Part shown: positions 1 to 8,216 of the stretch, piece after piece
How the letters are laid out: every line of letters begins with the position of its first letter
How positions within the stretch are numbered: position 1 is the stretch's first letter
Source: an uncultured Sulfurovum sp.
GTDB taxonomy: Bacteria > Campylobacterota > Campylobacteria > Campylobacterales > Sulfurovaceae
DNA length: 64,000 bases
NCBI GenBank assembly: GCA_902727935.1
Contig: CACVAX010000013.1
Span: 1-64,000 of the forward strand
Direction of reading: 5' to 3'
Translations under genes and position numbers: made by a program
The notes under the pieces: generated by a model
What the model was told of the DNA's origin: nothing
The model's input: only the letters and a program-made list of their open reading frames with translations
The model's database searches: none

Positions 1-1
1 T

Positions 2-106
2 GGATTAGAATGGTTAAAAAATGTCTTGGTCAATGTTTCTCTTAAAAAACAAGAATTTCATATTCTGATTGGCTTACTCAAACGTGCTTTTCTTAAGAAC
101 GAATGA
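2..106 (+). CDS. C-terminal end of a truncated upstream CDS
   Basis: An open frame enters from the left edge and ends at TGA with the residues ...ILIGLLKRAFLKNE. Only about 34 residues are visible. The amphipathic, Leu-rich tail would suit the last helix of a small transcription factor such as a MarR-type regulator, but no diagnostic motif is present and this is only a guess. It converges on the PIN-toxin debris on the other strand and overlaps a short fragment there. Confidence 0.45.
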   Translation, partial: GLEWLKNVLVNVSLKKQEFHILIGLLKRAFLKNE

Positions 107-167
107 TTTTCTGTCGTGGAGTAAGATCACTTTTATAATAATCAGGGATTCTTAGTGCAAAATTCAT
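93..167 (-). pseudogene. 24-codon fragment, possibly an antitoxin N-terminus
   Basis: A very short frame starting MNFALRIPDYYK and stopping after 24 codons. Its ATG overlaps the stop of the degraded PIN gene. The opening residues look like the N-terminal strand of small ribbon-helix-helix antitoxins that accompany PIN toxins, but the rest is missing. Read here as leftover of a toxin-antitoxin locus. Confidence is low because the match is a dozen residues. Confidence 0.25.
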
Positions 168-426
168 TGTATTACTCCTATTTTTATCAAGTACTCTTTG
201 GGTGTAAGAATATCAATAAAAGCTACAACATCTTCTTTGTCTAAATTGTTATACTGTTTTAGGTTTTTATCTCTTGTTAAAACATCTTCAAACTCTGTCA
301 CCAAAGTATTAGATACAACATTATATTTTTTTTAGTTTTAAAGAGCCAAACAAGCAATTTATTAGATGCTCCTTTATTTGAAAAAAGAGCTGATAAAATA
401 ATATTGGTGTCAATAACAATCTTCAT
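164..426 (-). pseudogene. Degraded PIN-domain toxin (COG1569-like)
   Basis: The gene starts MKIVIDTNIILSALFSNKGA, the classic PIN opening with the first catalytic Asp (VIDTN). The frame breaks at a run of eight A residues (T run at 326-333 on the plus strand). Adding one base restores a frame through KYNVVSNTLVTEFEDVLTRD to the typical PIN ending DILTPKEYL. Even corrected, the protein would be about 87 residues, well short of the roughly 130 usual for the family. The segment normally holding the later Asp residues (RDPKDD-like) is absent, so there is also an internal deletion. It is almost certainly inactive. Confidence 0.6.
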
Positions 427-480
427 AAGAATATTGTATATGATATCACTTTAAATATTGATGAATAAAATTACTCACTT

Positions 481-1680
481 CTAACAACAAACCCTAAACC
501 GATTCACCCCATCTATCCACTCATATTTCAATTCAAATCCATGTTTTTTTACAATATGATGGGTGATGTAGAGTCCAAGACCTAAACCTTTAGAGCTGTC
601 TTCAAAGGCTCGGTTAAAGGCTGTTTCAAAGGAGCTATTTTTTAGCTTGTCTCCCTTTGATTCAATGGTTACGGTACTCTTGTCTATAATAATTTTTACG
701 GGTTTTGTTCCATATTTTAAAGCATTATCTATAAGATTTTTAAACGCTGTAGACATCAGTTCATAGTCGGCTTCTATCTCTAAACTTTCCTTGATTTCCA
801 TCTCAACAGCAGAGCTTTCGATGAGCAAAATATCAAAAGCATTATCTAAAATATCAATCACTCTAAAATGTTTTTTATCTAAAATCATGGCATTAGAAGT
901 GACCTGTTCTATCTTGGTAAACTCTCCTAAAAGGTACTCAAAACGTGAGAAAATGCGTTGCAATCTCTCTTGGTTTTTGGTGTCATCCATTAGGTCAGTA
1001 ATGAGTTTTCCTTTAGCAATAGGGGTTTTTAACTCATGCATGATGTTACGTAAAAAGAGATTTCTTGAATCTTGAAGGGTTTTTATTTTAGCGATAGCAT
1101 TGTTAAATTCATTAGAGACCTCAGCGATTTCATCTTTTCCTTTTTGAGCTTCGGATACTTCCAATTCTCCTTCTGAAAAACGAACAATTTTCGATTTGAG
1201 TCTCTGTAATGGTTGTAATTTTCTCATAACATACAGATAAAATAGAAATACAAAAACATTCATCAGCAGAGCAAAAAGTGTGGTGTTAATGCTTTCGTAC
1301 GCTTTCTCTTTATAGGCAAACCCTATCCCCTCTTCTCCATGAGGATTTTTATGAAGATAATAGAGGTATCCATCTTGACGATAAATTTTCAAATCTTTAT
1401 CATTCACCAAAGAAGTTGCACGGTTAATATCAACTATTTTAGGCTCTTCTAAAAGTTGCATTTTTGTCATGATATAGAGGGTATTTCTGATTCCCTCAAA
1501 AGGAAGATGCTCTCTATGTCCCATCTCTAAAACACGCATGGATTCATGAAAACGGTCAACCATCTCTTGCTTGAGTTGTTTGGATTCAAGCTGATGTTGC
1601 ACAAAAAAAAGCGTATTAATGCTCAAGAGTAAAAAAACAAAAAAGAGTGAAATTTGCAAACGAAGGGCATGTCTATTCAT
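481..1680 (-). CDS. arsS: Sensor histidine kinase, ArsS-like
   Basis: Membrane sensor kinase of 399 residues, expected to phosphorylate the response regulator encoded just upstream. TM1 is at about residues 8-28, a sensor region at 29-131, TM2 at 133-152, then a HAMP-like linker. The H-box HELKTP places the phospho-acceptor at His215. The N-box is FKNLIDNALKYG (about 313-324) and the G-box GLGLGLYI (365-372). Its start overlaps the regulator stop by 8 bases, so the pair is translationally coupled. The architecture and HELKTPIAKGK box match the acid-responsive ArsS kinases of Helicobacter and relatives. The signal sensed here is not evident from sequence. Confidence 0.85.
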   Translation of the reverse strand: MNRHALRLQISLFFVFLLLSINTLFFVQHQLESKQLKQEMVDRFHESMRVLEMGHREHLPFEGIRNTLYIMTKMQLLEEPKIVDINRATSLVNDKDLKIYRQDGYLYYLHKNPHGEEGIGFAYKEKAYESINTTLFALLMNVFVFLFYLYVMRKLQPLQRLKSKIVRFSEGELEVSEAQKGKDEIAEVSNEFNNAIAKIKTLQDSRNLFLRNIMHELKTPIAKGKLITDLMDDTKNQERLQRIFSRFEYLLGEFTKIEQVTSNAMILDKKHFRVIDILDNAFDILLIESSAVEMEIKESLEIEADYELMSTAFKNLIDNALKYGTKPVKIIIDKSTVTIESKGDKLKNSSFETAFNRAFEDSSKGLGLGLYITHHIVKKHGFELKYEWIDGVNRFRVCC

Positions 1681-2350
1681 TGATAAGCTTGTATCCTAAA
1701 CCACGAATAGAGATAATATGTTTGGGCTGTTTTGGATTCTCCTCTATTTTGGCACGTAAACGACCAATCATCACATCAATGCTTTTGAGTGAACTCTCAT
1801 AGTTAATCGATTCAACATTGGTCAAAATCTCTTCACGACTGATAAGCAAACCCTGCTTTTTAATAAAATACGCCATAATCTCAAACTCGGCATTGGTAAA
1901 ATAGATGAGTTTTTCCTCTTTTTTGATTTCATGCTTATCACTATCAAGCGTAAAAATACGCACAGGTTCTTCTTGTTGAAGGGGCTGTTTGTTAAAGCGT
2001 TTGAGTACCGAATGAATACGAAGCAGTAACTCTTGAGACTCATAAGGTTTGGGTAAATAATCATCAACTCCCATGTAAAAACAGGCTGTTTTATCAGCAA
2101 TATCCGAACGAGCTGAAGAGATGATAATGGGAATATCTGATTTAACACGAACTTGTCTACAGACCTCTATGCCATCCATATTGGGCAGAGACAAATCTAA
2201 AATAAGCAAATCAAATGTTTTAAAATTTAATGCAGAAAGCCCCAACTCTGGATTTTCATAATTCTCTACATGCATACCATAACGCGAGAGAAACTCTTCT
2301 ATCAGTTCAGCCATCTCTCTGTCATCTTCTATCATCAATATCTTGGTCAC
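1673..2350 (-). CDS. arsR: Response regulator, OmpR/PhoB family, ArsR-like
   Basis: Two-domain transcription factor of 225 residues. The receiver domain (1-115) has the acidic pocket E8-D9-D10, phospho-acceptor Asp52 (LLILDLSLP) and Lys101 (DDYLPKPYE). The C-terminal winged helix (about 128-222) includes the typical ISIRGLGYKL ending. An upstream in-frame ATG exists, but a GTG start preceded by AAAGGAGT at good spacing is preferred and gives the canonical VTKILMIEDD N-terminus. It is followed directly by its kinase in one operon. The name follows the two-component ArsR of Campylobacterota, not the metal-sensing ArsR family. Confidence 0.85.
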   Translation of the reverse strand: MTKILMIEDDREMAELIEEFLSRYGMHVENYENPELGLSALNFKTFDLLILDLSLPNMDGIEVCRQVRVKSDIPIIISSARSDIADKTACFYMGVDDYLPKPYESQELLLRIHSVLKRFNKQPLQQEEPVRIFTLDSDKHEIKKEEKLIYFTNAEFEIMAYFIKKQGLLISREEILTNVESINYESSLKSIDVMIGRLRAKIEENPKQPKHIISIRGLGYKLINE

Positions 2351-2538
2351 GATTACTCCTTTGTTCTCTAGACATATTGTACGCAAAAAGATTAAACGCT
2401 TGGTAACAAACCCCTACTCTTTCTTTTTGCTGTTACACTTGTTAGTTACGTTCAAGAAATCTATAGAATTTAAACTTACCTCTTTATCAAATTTTTTGGC
2501 TAAAATATACCCTTAAAAAATAAACAAAGAAGACCAAT

Positions 2539-2889
2539 ATGATTCCAGAAACCTACCATCAACCTCTCGCTTTGCTCATTTTATTTATATTTTTAGTACT
2601 TATCTACTTTGTTAATAAATATAAAAAGTCCCTACATAAAAAACAACTCATTCTTGATGAACAAGAAGAAAAAATCAAATGGTTACGTCAAGTATTTGCA
2701 GAGAATGAACATAGATTTACACAAACTGAACATGAATTAGAAAAGAAAATATTACTTTTAAATAATAACATACAAAGTCTGGAAGAACAAGCAAAAAATG
2801 GTACAAAGAACCAAGTTGTTGCCAAATTAGAAGCACTACAACATAAACGTACAAAAATGCTCCAACGTGCAAATATTTCTTTAAATTAA
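2539..2889 (+). CDS. Single-pass membrane coiled-coil protein
   Basis: Hypothetical protein of 116 residues. One N-terminal membrane segment (about residues 11-27, LALLILFIFLVLIYFV) is followed by a Lys-rich stop-transfer and a long charged helix (30-110) with heptad-like Leu spacing, so a coiled coil in the cytoplasm is likely. The next gene begins 11 bases later with an AAAGGAGA-type ribosome site and is also coiled coil, so the two may interact. No family recognised. Confidence 0.7.
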   Translation: MIPETYHQPLALLILFIFLVLIYFVNKYKKSLHKKQLILDEQEEKIKWLRQVFAENEHRFTQTEHELEKKILLLNNNIQSLEEQAKNGTKNQVVAKLEALQHKRTKMLQRANISLN

Positions 2890-2900
2890 AGGAGACTTCT

Positions 2901-3515
2901 ATGAGCAATTTAAGCCCAAGTAAAGAGCTAGACAATAACCTCGCTCTTCTAGCTCAAAAAATAGACACTACTTACAAAGAGGGTCTATCTATCTACAGTG
3001 AAGCACTCAACAACCACACGATAGAAATAGAAGAACTAAAAAATCAAATTAACCGTGAAAAAAAAGCAAAAGAGCAGGAAGAACAACAACTGAACACAAC
3101 CCAACAAGAGAGAAAATTTCAAGAACAACTTCTACAAAAACTCAATGATACAGTGAGTCAAAAAATTCATTCTATCAATGAGTTAAAAACACAATATGCT
3201 GACCTCATTGATGAAAAAGAGTATCAAAAAATACTAAGTCAAAAAGAAAGTAAGTTGTATCTGACTTTAGATGAGATTGAAGAACTTGAAATTACTTTAT
3301 TAGAACAAGAACTAGAATACATTAATATATTGACAAAGCTCATCCCCAAACGTCAAAATATAATCCAACTAGAAGAAGACTTAAAAAAATTAGAACTCAA
3401 AAAAGAGTACTATGCCTTAAAAAAACTACAGCAACTTCCACAACTCTCACTTGAAAGCTATGATGAAATTACAACTGAAATCATAGAAGACAATTCAAAA
3501 GAAGAAAAAAATTAA
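2901..3515 (+). CDS. Cytoplasmic coiled-coil protein
   Basis: Hypothetical soluble protein of 204 residues, almost wholly helical and rich in Glu, Lys, Gln and Leu, with long predicted coiled coils at about 30-110 and 115-180. No signal peptide, membrane segment or enzyme motif is visible. It is preceded by AAAGGAGA and its stop overlaps the start of the downstream yaiI-like gene (TAATG), indicating one transcript and coupled translation. It may form a structural pair with the upstream membrane coiled-coil protein. Function unknown. Confidence 0.7.
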   Translation: MSNLSPSKELDNNLALLAQKIDTTYKEGLSIYSEALNNHTIEIEELKNQINREKKAKEQEEQQLNTTQQERKFQEQLLQKLNDTVSQKIHSINELKTQYADLIDEKEYQKILSQKESKLYLTLDEIEELEITLLEQELEYINILTKLIPKRQNIIQLEEDLKKLELKKEYYALKKLQQLPQLSLESYDEITTEIIEDNSKEEKN

Positions 3516-3964
3516 TGACTCTATTTATAGATGGTGATGCCTTCCCAAATTTACTAAAACCCATAGTAGTCAAAGCCATTGAACGCTTAAAACTCAAAAC
3601 CTATGTCATTGCGAACAAAAAAATAAACGTTGGAAAATCCAAATACATTGAATACCTCATCGTGGATGCAGGAGCTGATGAAGCTGACCATAAAATAGTT
3701 GAGATGACGGTGGAAAATGACCTAGTCATTACAGCTGACATTCCTTTGGCTGACCGAATCATTTCTAAAAATGCCCATGCCATTGACCATAGAGGTGAGC
3801 TTTACTCGGTTGAAAATATCAAACAGTACTTAACAATTCGAAACTTTATGCAAGAGATGCGTGATGCTGGGGAAGTCACGGGTGGACCAAAAGCATTTGG
3901 GCAAAAAGATGCCCAAAACTTTGCAAATCAATTCAACGCTTTTTTACAAAAAGCACTGAAATAA
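3515..3964 (+). CDS. yaiI: YaiI/YqxD family protein (DUF188, UPF0178)
   Basis: 149-residue protein of the UPF0178 family, which adopts a PIN-like nuclease fold. The N-terminal FIDGDAFPN supplies the conserved Asp pair; further conserved acids lie in DAGADEADHKIVEM and ITADIPLADRI. The C-terminal motif GGPKAFGQKDAQNFAN is diagnostic for the family. Length is normal. The biochemical role of the family is not established. It is the last gene of a three-gene run and converges on the DUF465 gene with a 4-base gap. Confidence 0.88.
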   Translation: MTLFIDGDAFPNLLKPIVVKAIERLKLKTYVIANKKINVGKSKYIEYLIVDAGADEADHKIVEMTVENDLVITADIPLADRIISKNAHAIDHRGELYSVENIKQYLTIRNFMQEMRDAGEVTGGPKAFGQKDAQNFANQFNAFLQKALK

Positions 3965-3968
3965 AAGA

Positions 3969-4187
3969 CTATGCTTCTTTAGACTCTAAAATCATTTTAA
4001 GCATTTCATCTTTCAATAAAAGCTTTTGTTTTTTCATCGTCTCAATTTCAACATCACTTAACGGTGTTCTTCCTTCTAAAGCAGCTGCAACTTCATGATC
4101 TAATTTATTATGCTTCTCAAAAATTCTTGAAAAGTGTGCATTGCTTTGTTTTAACTCGCTAATTTCGTCTCTATATTCTGCTAACAT
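3969..4187 (-). CDS. DUF465 (YdcH-like) small helical protein
   Basis: 72-residue helical protein. The pattern EYRDEISELKQSNAHFSRIF, then EKHNKLDHEVAAAL and the C-terminal MKKQKLLLKDEM, fits DUF465/YdcH, small helical-hairpin proteins of unknown function common in proteobacteria. It is monocistronic, converging with the yaiI-like gene. An ATCCTTTAAG stretch upstream on the plus strand supplies an AAAGGAT ribosome site on the coding strand. Confidence 0.82.
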   Translation of the reverse strand: MLAEYRDEISELKQSNAHFSRIFEKHNKLDHEVAAALEGRTPLSDVEIETMKKQKLLLKDEMLKMILESKEA

Positions 4188-4253
4188 TTATATCCTTTAA
4201 GTTGTTATGCTGTAATTATAATATAAATAACTGTTACTTCTCTTGATACAGGT

Positions 4254-4285
4254 TAAAAATCTAAGCCTTTAAAAACGGCTCTTAG
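4254..4285 (-). terminator. Rho-independent terminator of rtcB
   Basis: On the minus strand CTAAG..CC pairs with GG.CTTAG, with a short bulge, across a GTTTTTAAA loop, followed by ATTTTT. The hairpin overlaps the last codons of rtcB. Confidence 0.6.
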
Positions 4286-5606
4286 CATTGTCTTTGACAT
4301 TAATCAGCACTTTAATATGCTCTTCTATTTCCACCAAATCATCTTGCAGTTGCATTACTTCAAAAATATCTTTGTAAGCAAAAGGAGACTCGTCTAAAGT
4401 ATTTTCATCCACCGTACCTCGAATCCCACGCATGGATGCTTCAAACTCTTCCATGGAAACATTGGCTTTTGCCTTTTTACGGCTCATAACACGCCCTGCT
4501 CCATGGGATGACGAAGCTAGAGCATCAGCATTTCCTTTGCCAATAACCACGAAGGATCCATCTCTCATGTTCCCCGGAATTACCCCTCTCATGCCTTTTT
4601 CAGCATGGGTAGCTCCTTTTCTATGAATCCACTCATCTCTTTGTGCATCGTAGTCAGCATGGTTATGGTTACGATTAATAAACCGTACCTCATCATGCTC
4701 TTGAAAGCTAAACTCTCCACCAATCACGTCATTCATAATGACATGAATGTCCGAAATCATACGCTTTCGATTTTCCAAGGCAAATGCCAGAGCAAAGTTT
4801 TGATCTTTAATGTAATTTTGTCCCAATTCGGTACGTGTGTCAAGAGGTAAAATCTCTTTGATGTTGTCCAGTTTTGACTTTTTTACAATGTCAAGTTTTT
4901 GTTTCTCGGTAAACTTCTTTAAAGCTTTCTCAAACCCTTCTGGATTGTTCTCTTTAAACTTCACATTACGCACTTTAAAGTCATCAAGCACAGCTTCCAA
5001 CTTCTCTTCGGATGGATTTTTCAACAAATACGCTTCCAACATGTAATGCGAAGCAATCTTATGCCCAAAACCACGTGAACCCGAATGAACAACAATCCAA
5101 GCTTTTTCATCAGTCCCATAACCCACCTCAATGAAGTGATTACCTCCACCCAGTGTTCCCACTTGTTTTAAACCCGTGGTTTGCAACACATGTTCAGCAA
5201 AGTCTGTCTTGGGTAAGTCAAGATTCAAAGGCTGCTGATCTTTATGCGTTTTAAAACCCAAAGGAATGGTTTCAACAATCTTTTCATAAATCGTATCGGC
5301 ATTGGCTTCTATCTGCTCTTTGCTGTAGTCTGTTTTGTAAGCACACATACCACAACCAATGTCAAAGCCCACAAACTGTGGAACAACCATCTCTTTGGTC
5401 GCACAAACCCCACCAATGGGCATGGTATAACCAGCATGAGCATCGGGCATTAATGCCCCATAAGTTACATAAGGCTCATTTAATACATCAATAAACTGCT
5501 GTTGTGCTTTACTGTCCAAAAGCTCTGCGTATATTTTATAGGGTGTTTTTGTTTTATTTAATGTCGAATAATCAATATCGTTAAAACCAAATTGTGTTAA
5601 GTCCAT
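4269..5606 (-). CDS. rtcB: RNA ligase RtcB family
   Basis: Mn2+/GTP-dependent RNA ligase that joins 2',3'-cyclic phosphate or 3'-phosphate ends to 5'-OH ends, in RNA repair. About 445 residues from the preferred ATG (MDLTQFGFND), which has AAGGAGT at good spacing; an upstream ATG lacks one. Conserved metal and guanylation features are visible: FDIGCGMCAY with the metal-binding Cys, GGGNHFIEVG, HSGSRGFGHK, and SSHGAGRVMSRKKA carrying the histidine expected to accept GMP. No archease gene is adjacent. It is transcribed away from a WYL-domain regulator that may control it. Confidence 0.9.
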   Translation of the reverse strand: MDLTQFGFNDIDYSTLNKTKTPYKIYAELLDSKAQQQFIDVLNEPYVTYGALMPDAHAGYTMPIGGVCATKEMVVPQFVGFDIGCGMCAYKTDYSKEQIEANADTIYEKIVETIPLGFKTHKDQQPLNLDLPKTDFAEHVLQTTGLKQVGTLGGGNHFIEVGYGTDEKAWIVVHSGSRGFGHKIASHYMLEAYLLKNPSEEKLEAVLDDFKVRNVKFKENNPEGFEKALKKFTEKQKLDIVKKSKLDNIKEILPLDTRTELGQNYIKDQNFALAFALENRKRMISDIHVIMNDVIGGEFSFQEHDEVRFINRNHNHADYDAQRDEWIHRKGATHAEKGMRGVIPGNMRDGSFVVIGKGNADALASSSHGAGRVMSRKKAKANVSMEEFEASMRGIRGTVDENTLDESPFAYKDIFEVMQLQDDLVEIEEHIKVLINVKDNAKSRF

Positions 5607-5687
5607 TTCTGACTCCTTATTGTTTATTTGTAAGAGCATTATAAACTAATCTTTGGTCGTATTATGTCCGATAAATTATTTAGACAC

Positions 5688-5693
5688 TATAAT
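5688..5693 (+). promoter_or_regulatory. -10 box for the WYL regulator
   Basis: A perfect TATAAT lies about 110 bases before the WYL regulator start. No clear -35 is seen, as is common for Campylobacterota sigma70 promoters. It directly abuts the small repeat element. Confidence 0.4.
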
Positions 5694-5785
5694 AGACTTC
5701 TTGCAAAACTTATTTGGAATCGGAGACTTCAGTCCCGAACATGACGAGGCTAAAGCCATCGTTTCCTAATTTTACAAGATATCTA
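5693..5785. repeat. 93-bp MITE/REP-like element
   Basis: Terminal imperfect inverted repeats, TAGACTTCTTGCAAAACT at 5693-5710 and its partner at 5768-5785, agree at 14 of 18 positions. Inside are two mini-hairpins, GACTTCAGTC and GGCTAAAGCC. The interior is visibly richer in G and C than the surrounding DNA. There is no coding capacity. The layout suits a small non-autonomous or REP-type repeat lying between rtcB and the WYL gene. Copy number elsewhere is unknown. Confidence 0.45.
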
Positions 5786-5805
5786 ATAAACCCAAAGGAA
5801 AAGCA

Positions 5806-6729
5806 ATGAGCCAAAAATCAAGCCTACACCGAACCATCGAAATACTCAAACAACTCAACTACGGTAAAAAACTTTGTGTCAGCCAACTTGCCCTTAAGCA
5901 CGAAGTCAGTGACCGAACCATTCGGCGTGACTTTGAACTTATTAAAGAACTGTTTGGTGACTTCATGTCCAAAGAAGGTGACTGCTACCAAGCCTATAAG
6001 AAAATTCTTTTAGAAGATGTCCTTTCTGCTACGGATTTAATGACCCTTGCGAATATTGTGAATCTTTTTGGTATTACCTCTAAAGAGTCCCTTATCTCTG
6101 AGAAAACTGAAGCCCTCATCAACAAATCCATGTCGGTTTACGACTTTAAGTCCCGTCCTTTTGAGAACATTAACAACAGAGACATTATCAAAAAGCTTGA
6201 ACATGCCATTAAGTTTAACAAAGAGATAAAGTTGACCTATAAAGCCGAACGCACCCTCACCTACCGTGACTTTCATCCGTACAAAATTCTTTTTCTCAAT
6301 GAAAACTTCTACCTTGTGGGGGAAAATGTGAGTAAATCCAAGTTTGAATTTTTACGTATCTCATTAATAGAAGAGGTACTCACACGAAAAAATACTTTTT
6401 TTATGCATAAAGACATCAGTGATTTCATCCAACGTATTCAAACGCCTTGGGCTGTTTTTGGACGTGACGAAACAACGGTTCGACTGCGTGTTGACAAATC
6501 CATTCGGCGTTACTTTATTTTAAAAAAGTACTTGCCCAGCCAAAAAGTGGTCGCCGACTTTGACAATGGTGACATCGAAGTGCAATACACGGTTAGTAAC
6601 TTTAAAGAGCTTGAAGAGCTGATTATTAAGTGGTTACCACACATTCGCATTATGTACCCTCGCCCCTTAAAAAAGATGATTAAAAAGAGTTTAGACCGAA
6701 AAATGAAAGGCTTGTTGGATTCACACTAA
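5806..6729 (+). CDS. HTH/WYL-domain transcriptional regulator
   Basis: 307-residue regulator. The N-terminal winged helix (about 5-65) has a DeoR/HTH_11-like recognition segment KHEVSDRTIRRDFELIKELF. A WYL domain occupies about 130-205 (HPYKILFLNENFYLVGE then FEFLRISLIEEV), and a WCX-like C-terminal region about 215-300 (TVRLRVDKSIRRYF...). WYL domains sense small ligands, nucleic acids or nucleotides in several systems. Position and divergent orientation suggest control of rtcB, which is inference. AAAGGAAAAGCA precedes the ATG. Confidence 0.85.
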   Translation: MSQKSSLHRTIEILKQLNYGKKLCVSQLALKHEVSDRTIRRDFELIKELFGDFMSKEGDCYQAYKKILLEDVLSATDLMTLANIVNLFGITSKESLISEKTEALINKSMSVYDFKSRPFENINNRDIIKKLEHAIKFNKEIKLTYKAERTLTYRDFHPYKILFLNENFYLVGENVSKSKFEFLRISLIEEVLTRKNTFFMHKDISDFIQRIQTPWAVFGRDETTVRLRVDKSIRRYFILKKYLPSQKVVADFDNGDIEVQYTVSNFKELEELIIKWLPHIRIMYPRPLKKMIKKSLDRKMKGLLDSH

Positions 6730-6734
6730 TTTGC

Positions 6735-6740
6735 TATAAT
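6735..6740 (+). promoter_or_regulatory. Extended -10 promoter of cysS
   Basis: TGCTATAAT, an extended -10 box, lies about 30 bases before the cysS ATG and just after the WYL gene stop. Confidence 0.55.
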
Positions 6741-6769
6741 CTCACTACTAAAATAAAGGTCAAATCTCC

Positions 6770-8170
6770 ATGCATATCTACGACAGCGTTAAAAAAACGA
6801 AACTTCCATTTGAATCCATAGTACCTAGAAAAGCATCCATCTATGTTTGTGGACCAACGGTTTACGATGATTCTCATTTAGGTCATGCACGTTCAAGTCT
6901 TAGTTTTGACCTTTTAAGACGTACCCTAAAAGCCCTTGGTTATGAGGTAACCATGGCTAAAAATTTTACAGATATTGATGACAAAATTATCAAAAAAATC
7001 CAAGCAACAGGAAAAAGCCTAGAAGAGATTACCACGCATTACATTGAGCTCTATAAAAAAGAGATGCGTATTTTAGGCGTAGCCGATGCAGATATCGAAC
7101 CCAAAGCAACCCAATCACTCAAAGCAATGGAATCGATGATTCAAGGACTGTTAGAAAAAGACATTGCTTATATTGTTGAATCGGGTGATGTTTATTTTGA
7201 CACTTCCAAAGATGAAAACTACGGAAACATCTCGCACCAAGTCGTCAATGACGAAGACAACCAAAGCCGTGTCGAACACAACACAGCTAAACGTAACCCA
7301 AAAGACTTTGCCCTTTGGAAAGCATGTAGCTCAGACGAAGACATCTGTTTTGAAACCTCTTTCTCCACAGGTCGCCCTGGTTGGCACTTGGAATGTTCTG
7401 CCATGATTGAAAAACACTTTGAAGGTACAAACGAATACAGCATCGACATTCACGGTGGAGGAGCTGACCTGCTTTTCCCTCACCACGAAAACGAAGCAGC
7501 TCAAAGCCGTTGTAGCACAGGTCATGAACTTTCAAAATACTGGATGCACAATGGTTTTGTGAACATTGACGGTGAAAAGATGTCCAAGTCTTTGGGAAAC
7601 AGCTTTTTTATTAAAGATGCCCTCAAAATTTACGACGGTGAGATTTTAAGAAACTACCTAATTTCCATTCATTATAGAAATGACTTTAACTTCAACGAAG
7701 AAGATTTACTCAATTCAAAAAAGCGTTTGGACAAACTTTATAGACTAAAGAAGCGTGTAACACCAACCAAAGCGTCTAAACCAAACATTGCTTTCCACAA
7801 AGATGTTATGGCTGCCATGTCTGATGACCTAAACATCTCCGTAGCCTTAGCACGCATCGAAGAGATGATTAGTGAAGCCAACGACAAGTTTGACGAAAAC
7901 CCAAAAGACAAAGGACTCAAAAAGGAGACCTTGGCAAACATTGAGTTTATTGATGAGCTTTTAGGTTTTGGAGGGAAAGAGCCGTTCTCTTATTTCCAAA
8001 TTGGGATTGACGAAGAAACAAAAGAAAAAATTGAAGCACTCATCATTGCAAGAGATGAAGCTAAAAAAGCCAAAGAGTATGAAAAGTCCGATGCCATTCG
8101 TGATGAAATCTCTGCTATGGGAATTAGCATCATGGACACAGCAGATGGTACGTTATGGGAGAAAGTTTAA
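6770..8170 (+). CDS. cysS: Cysteine--tRNA ligase
   Basis: Class I aminoacyl-tRNA synthetase charging tRNA-Cys; 466 residues, normal length. Cys27 in YVCGPTVYD begins the Zn2+ site, with GWHLECSAM and a later HHENE supplying further ligands. The HIGH-type motif is SHLGHARS (about 35-42) and the KMSKS loop is KMSKSLGNSF (about 270-279). A DALR-type helical domain and the usual C-terminal tail follow. It has its own promoter and is followed 46 bases later by the ABC exporter. Confidence 0.97.
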   Translation: MHIYDSVKKTKLPFESIVPRKASIYVCGPTVYDDSHLGHARSSLSFDLLRRTLKALGYEVTMAKNFTDIDDKIIKKIQATGKSLEEITTHYIELYKKEMRILGVADADIEPKATQSLKAMESMIQGLLEKDIAYIVESGDVYFDTSKDENYGNISHQVVNDEDNQSRVEHNTAKRNPKDFALWKACSSDEDICFETSFSTGRPGWHLECSAMIEKHFEGTNEYSIDIHGGGADLLFPHHENEAAQSRCSTGHELSKYWMHNGFVNIDGEKMSKSLGNSFFIKDALKIYDGEILRNYLISIHYRNDFNFNEEDLLNSKKRLDKLYRLKKRVTPTKASKPNIAFHKDVMAAMSDDLNISVALARIEEMISEANDKFDENPKDKGLKKETLANIEFIDELLGFGGKEPFSYFQIGIDEETKEKIEALIIARDEAKKAKEYEKSDAIRDEISAMGISIMDTADGTLWEKV

Positions 8171-8216
8171 GCCTTATTTCCCTACCATATGACTAACCTC
8201 TTACTAAAAGAAAAAT

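Noticed and set aside
7164-7535. Alternative frames inside cysS on both strands
   Set aside because: CysS is complete and conserved through this region; the others are antisense or frame-shifted shadows.
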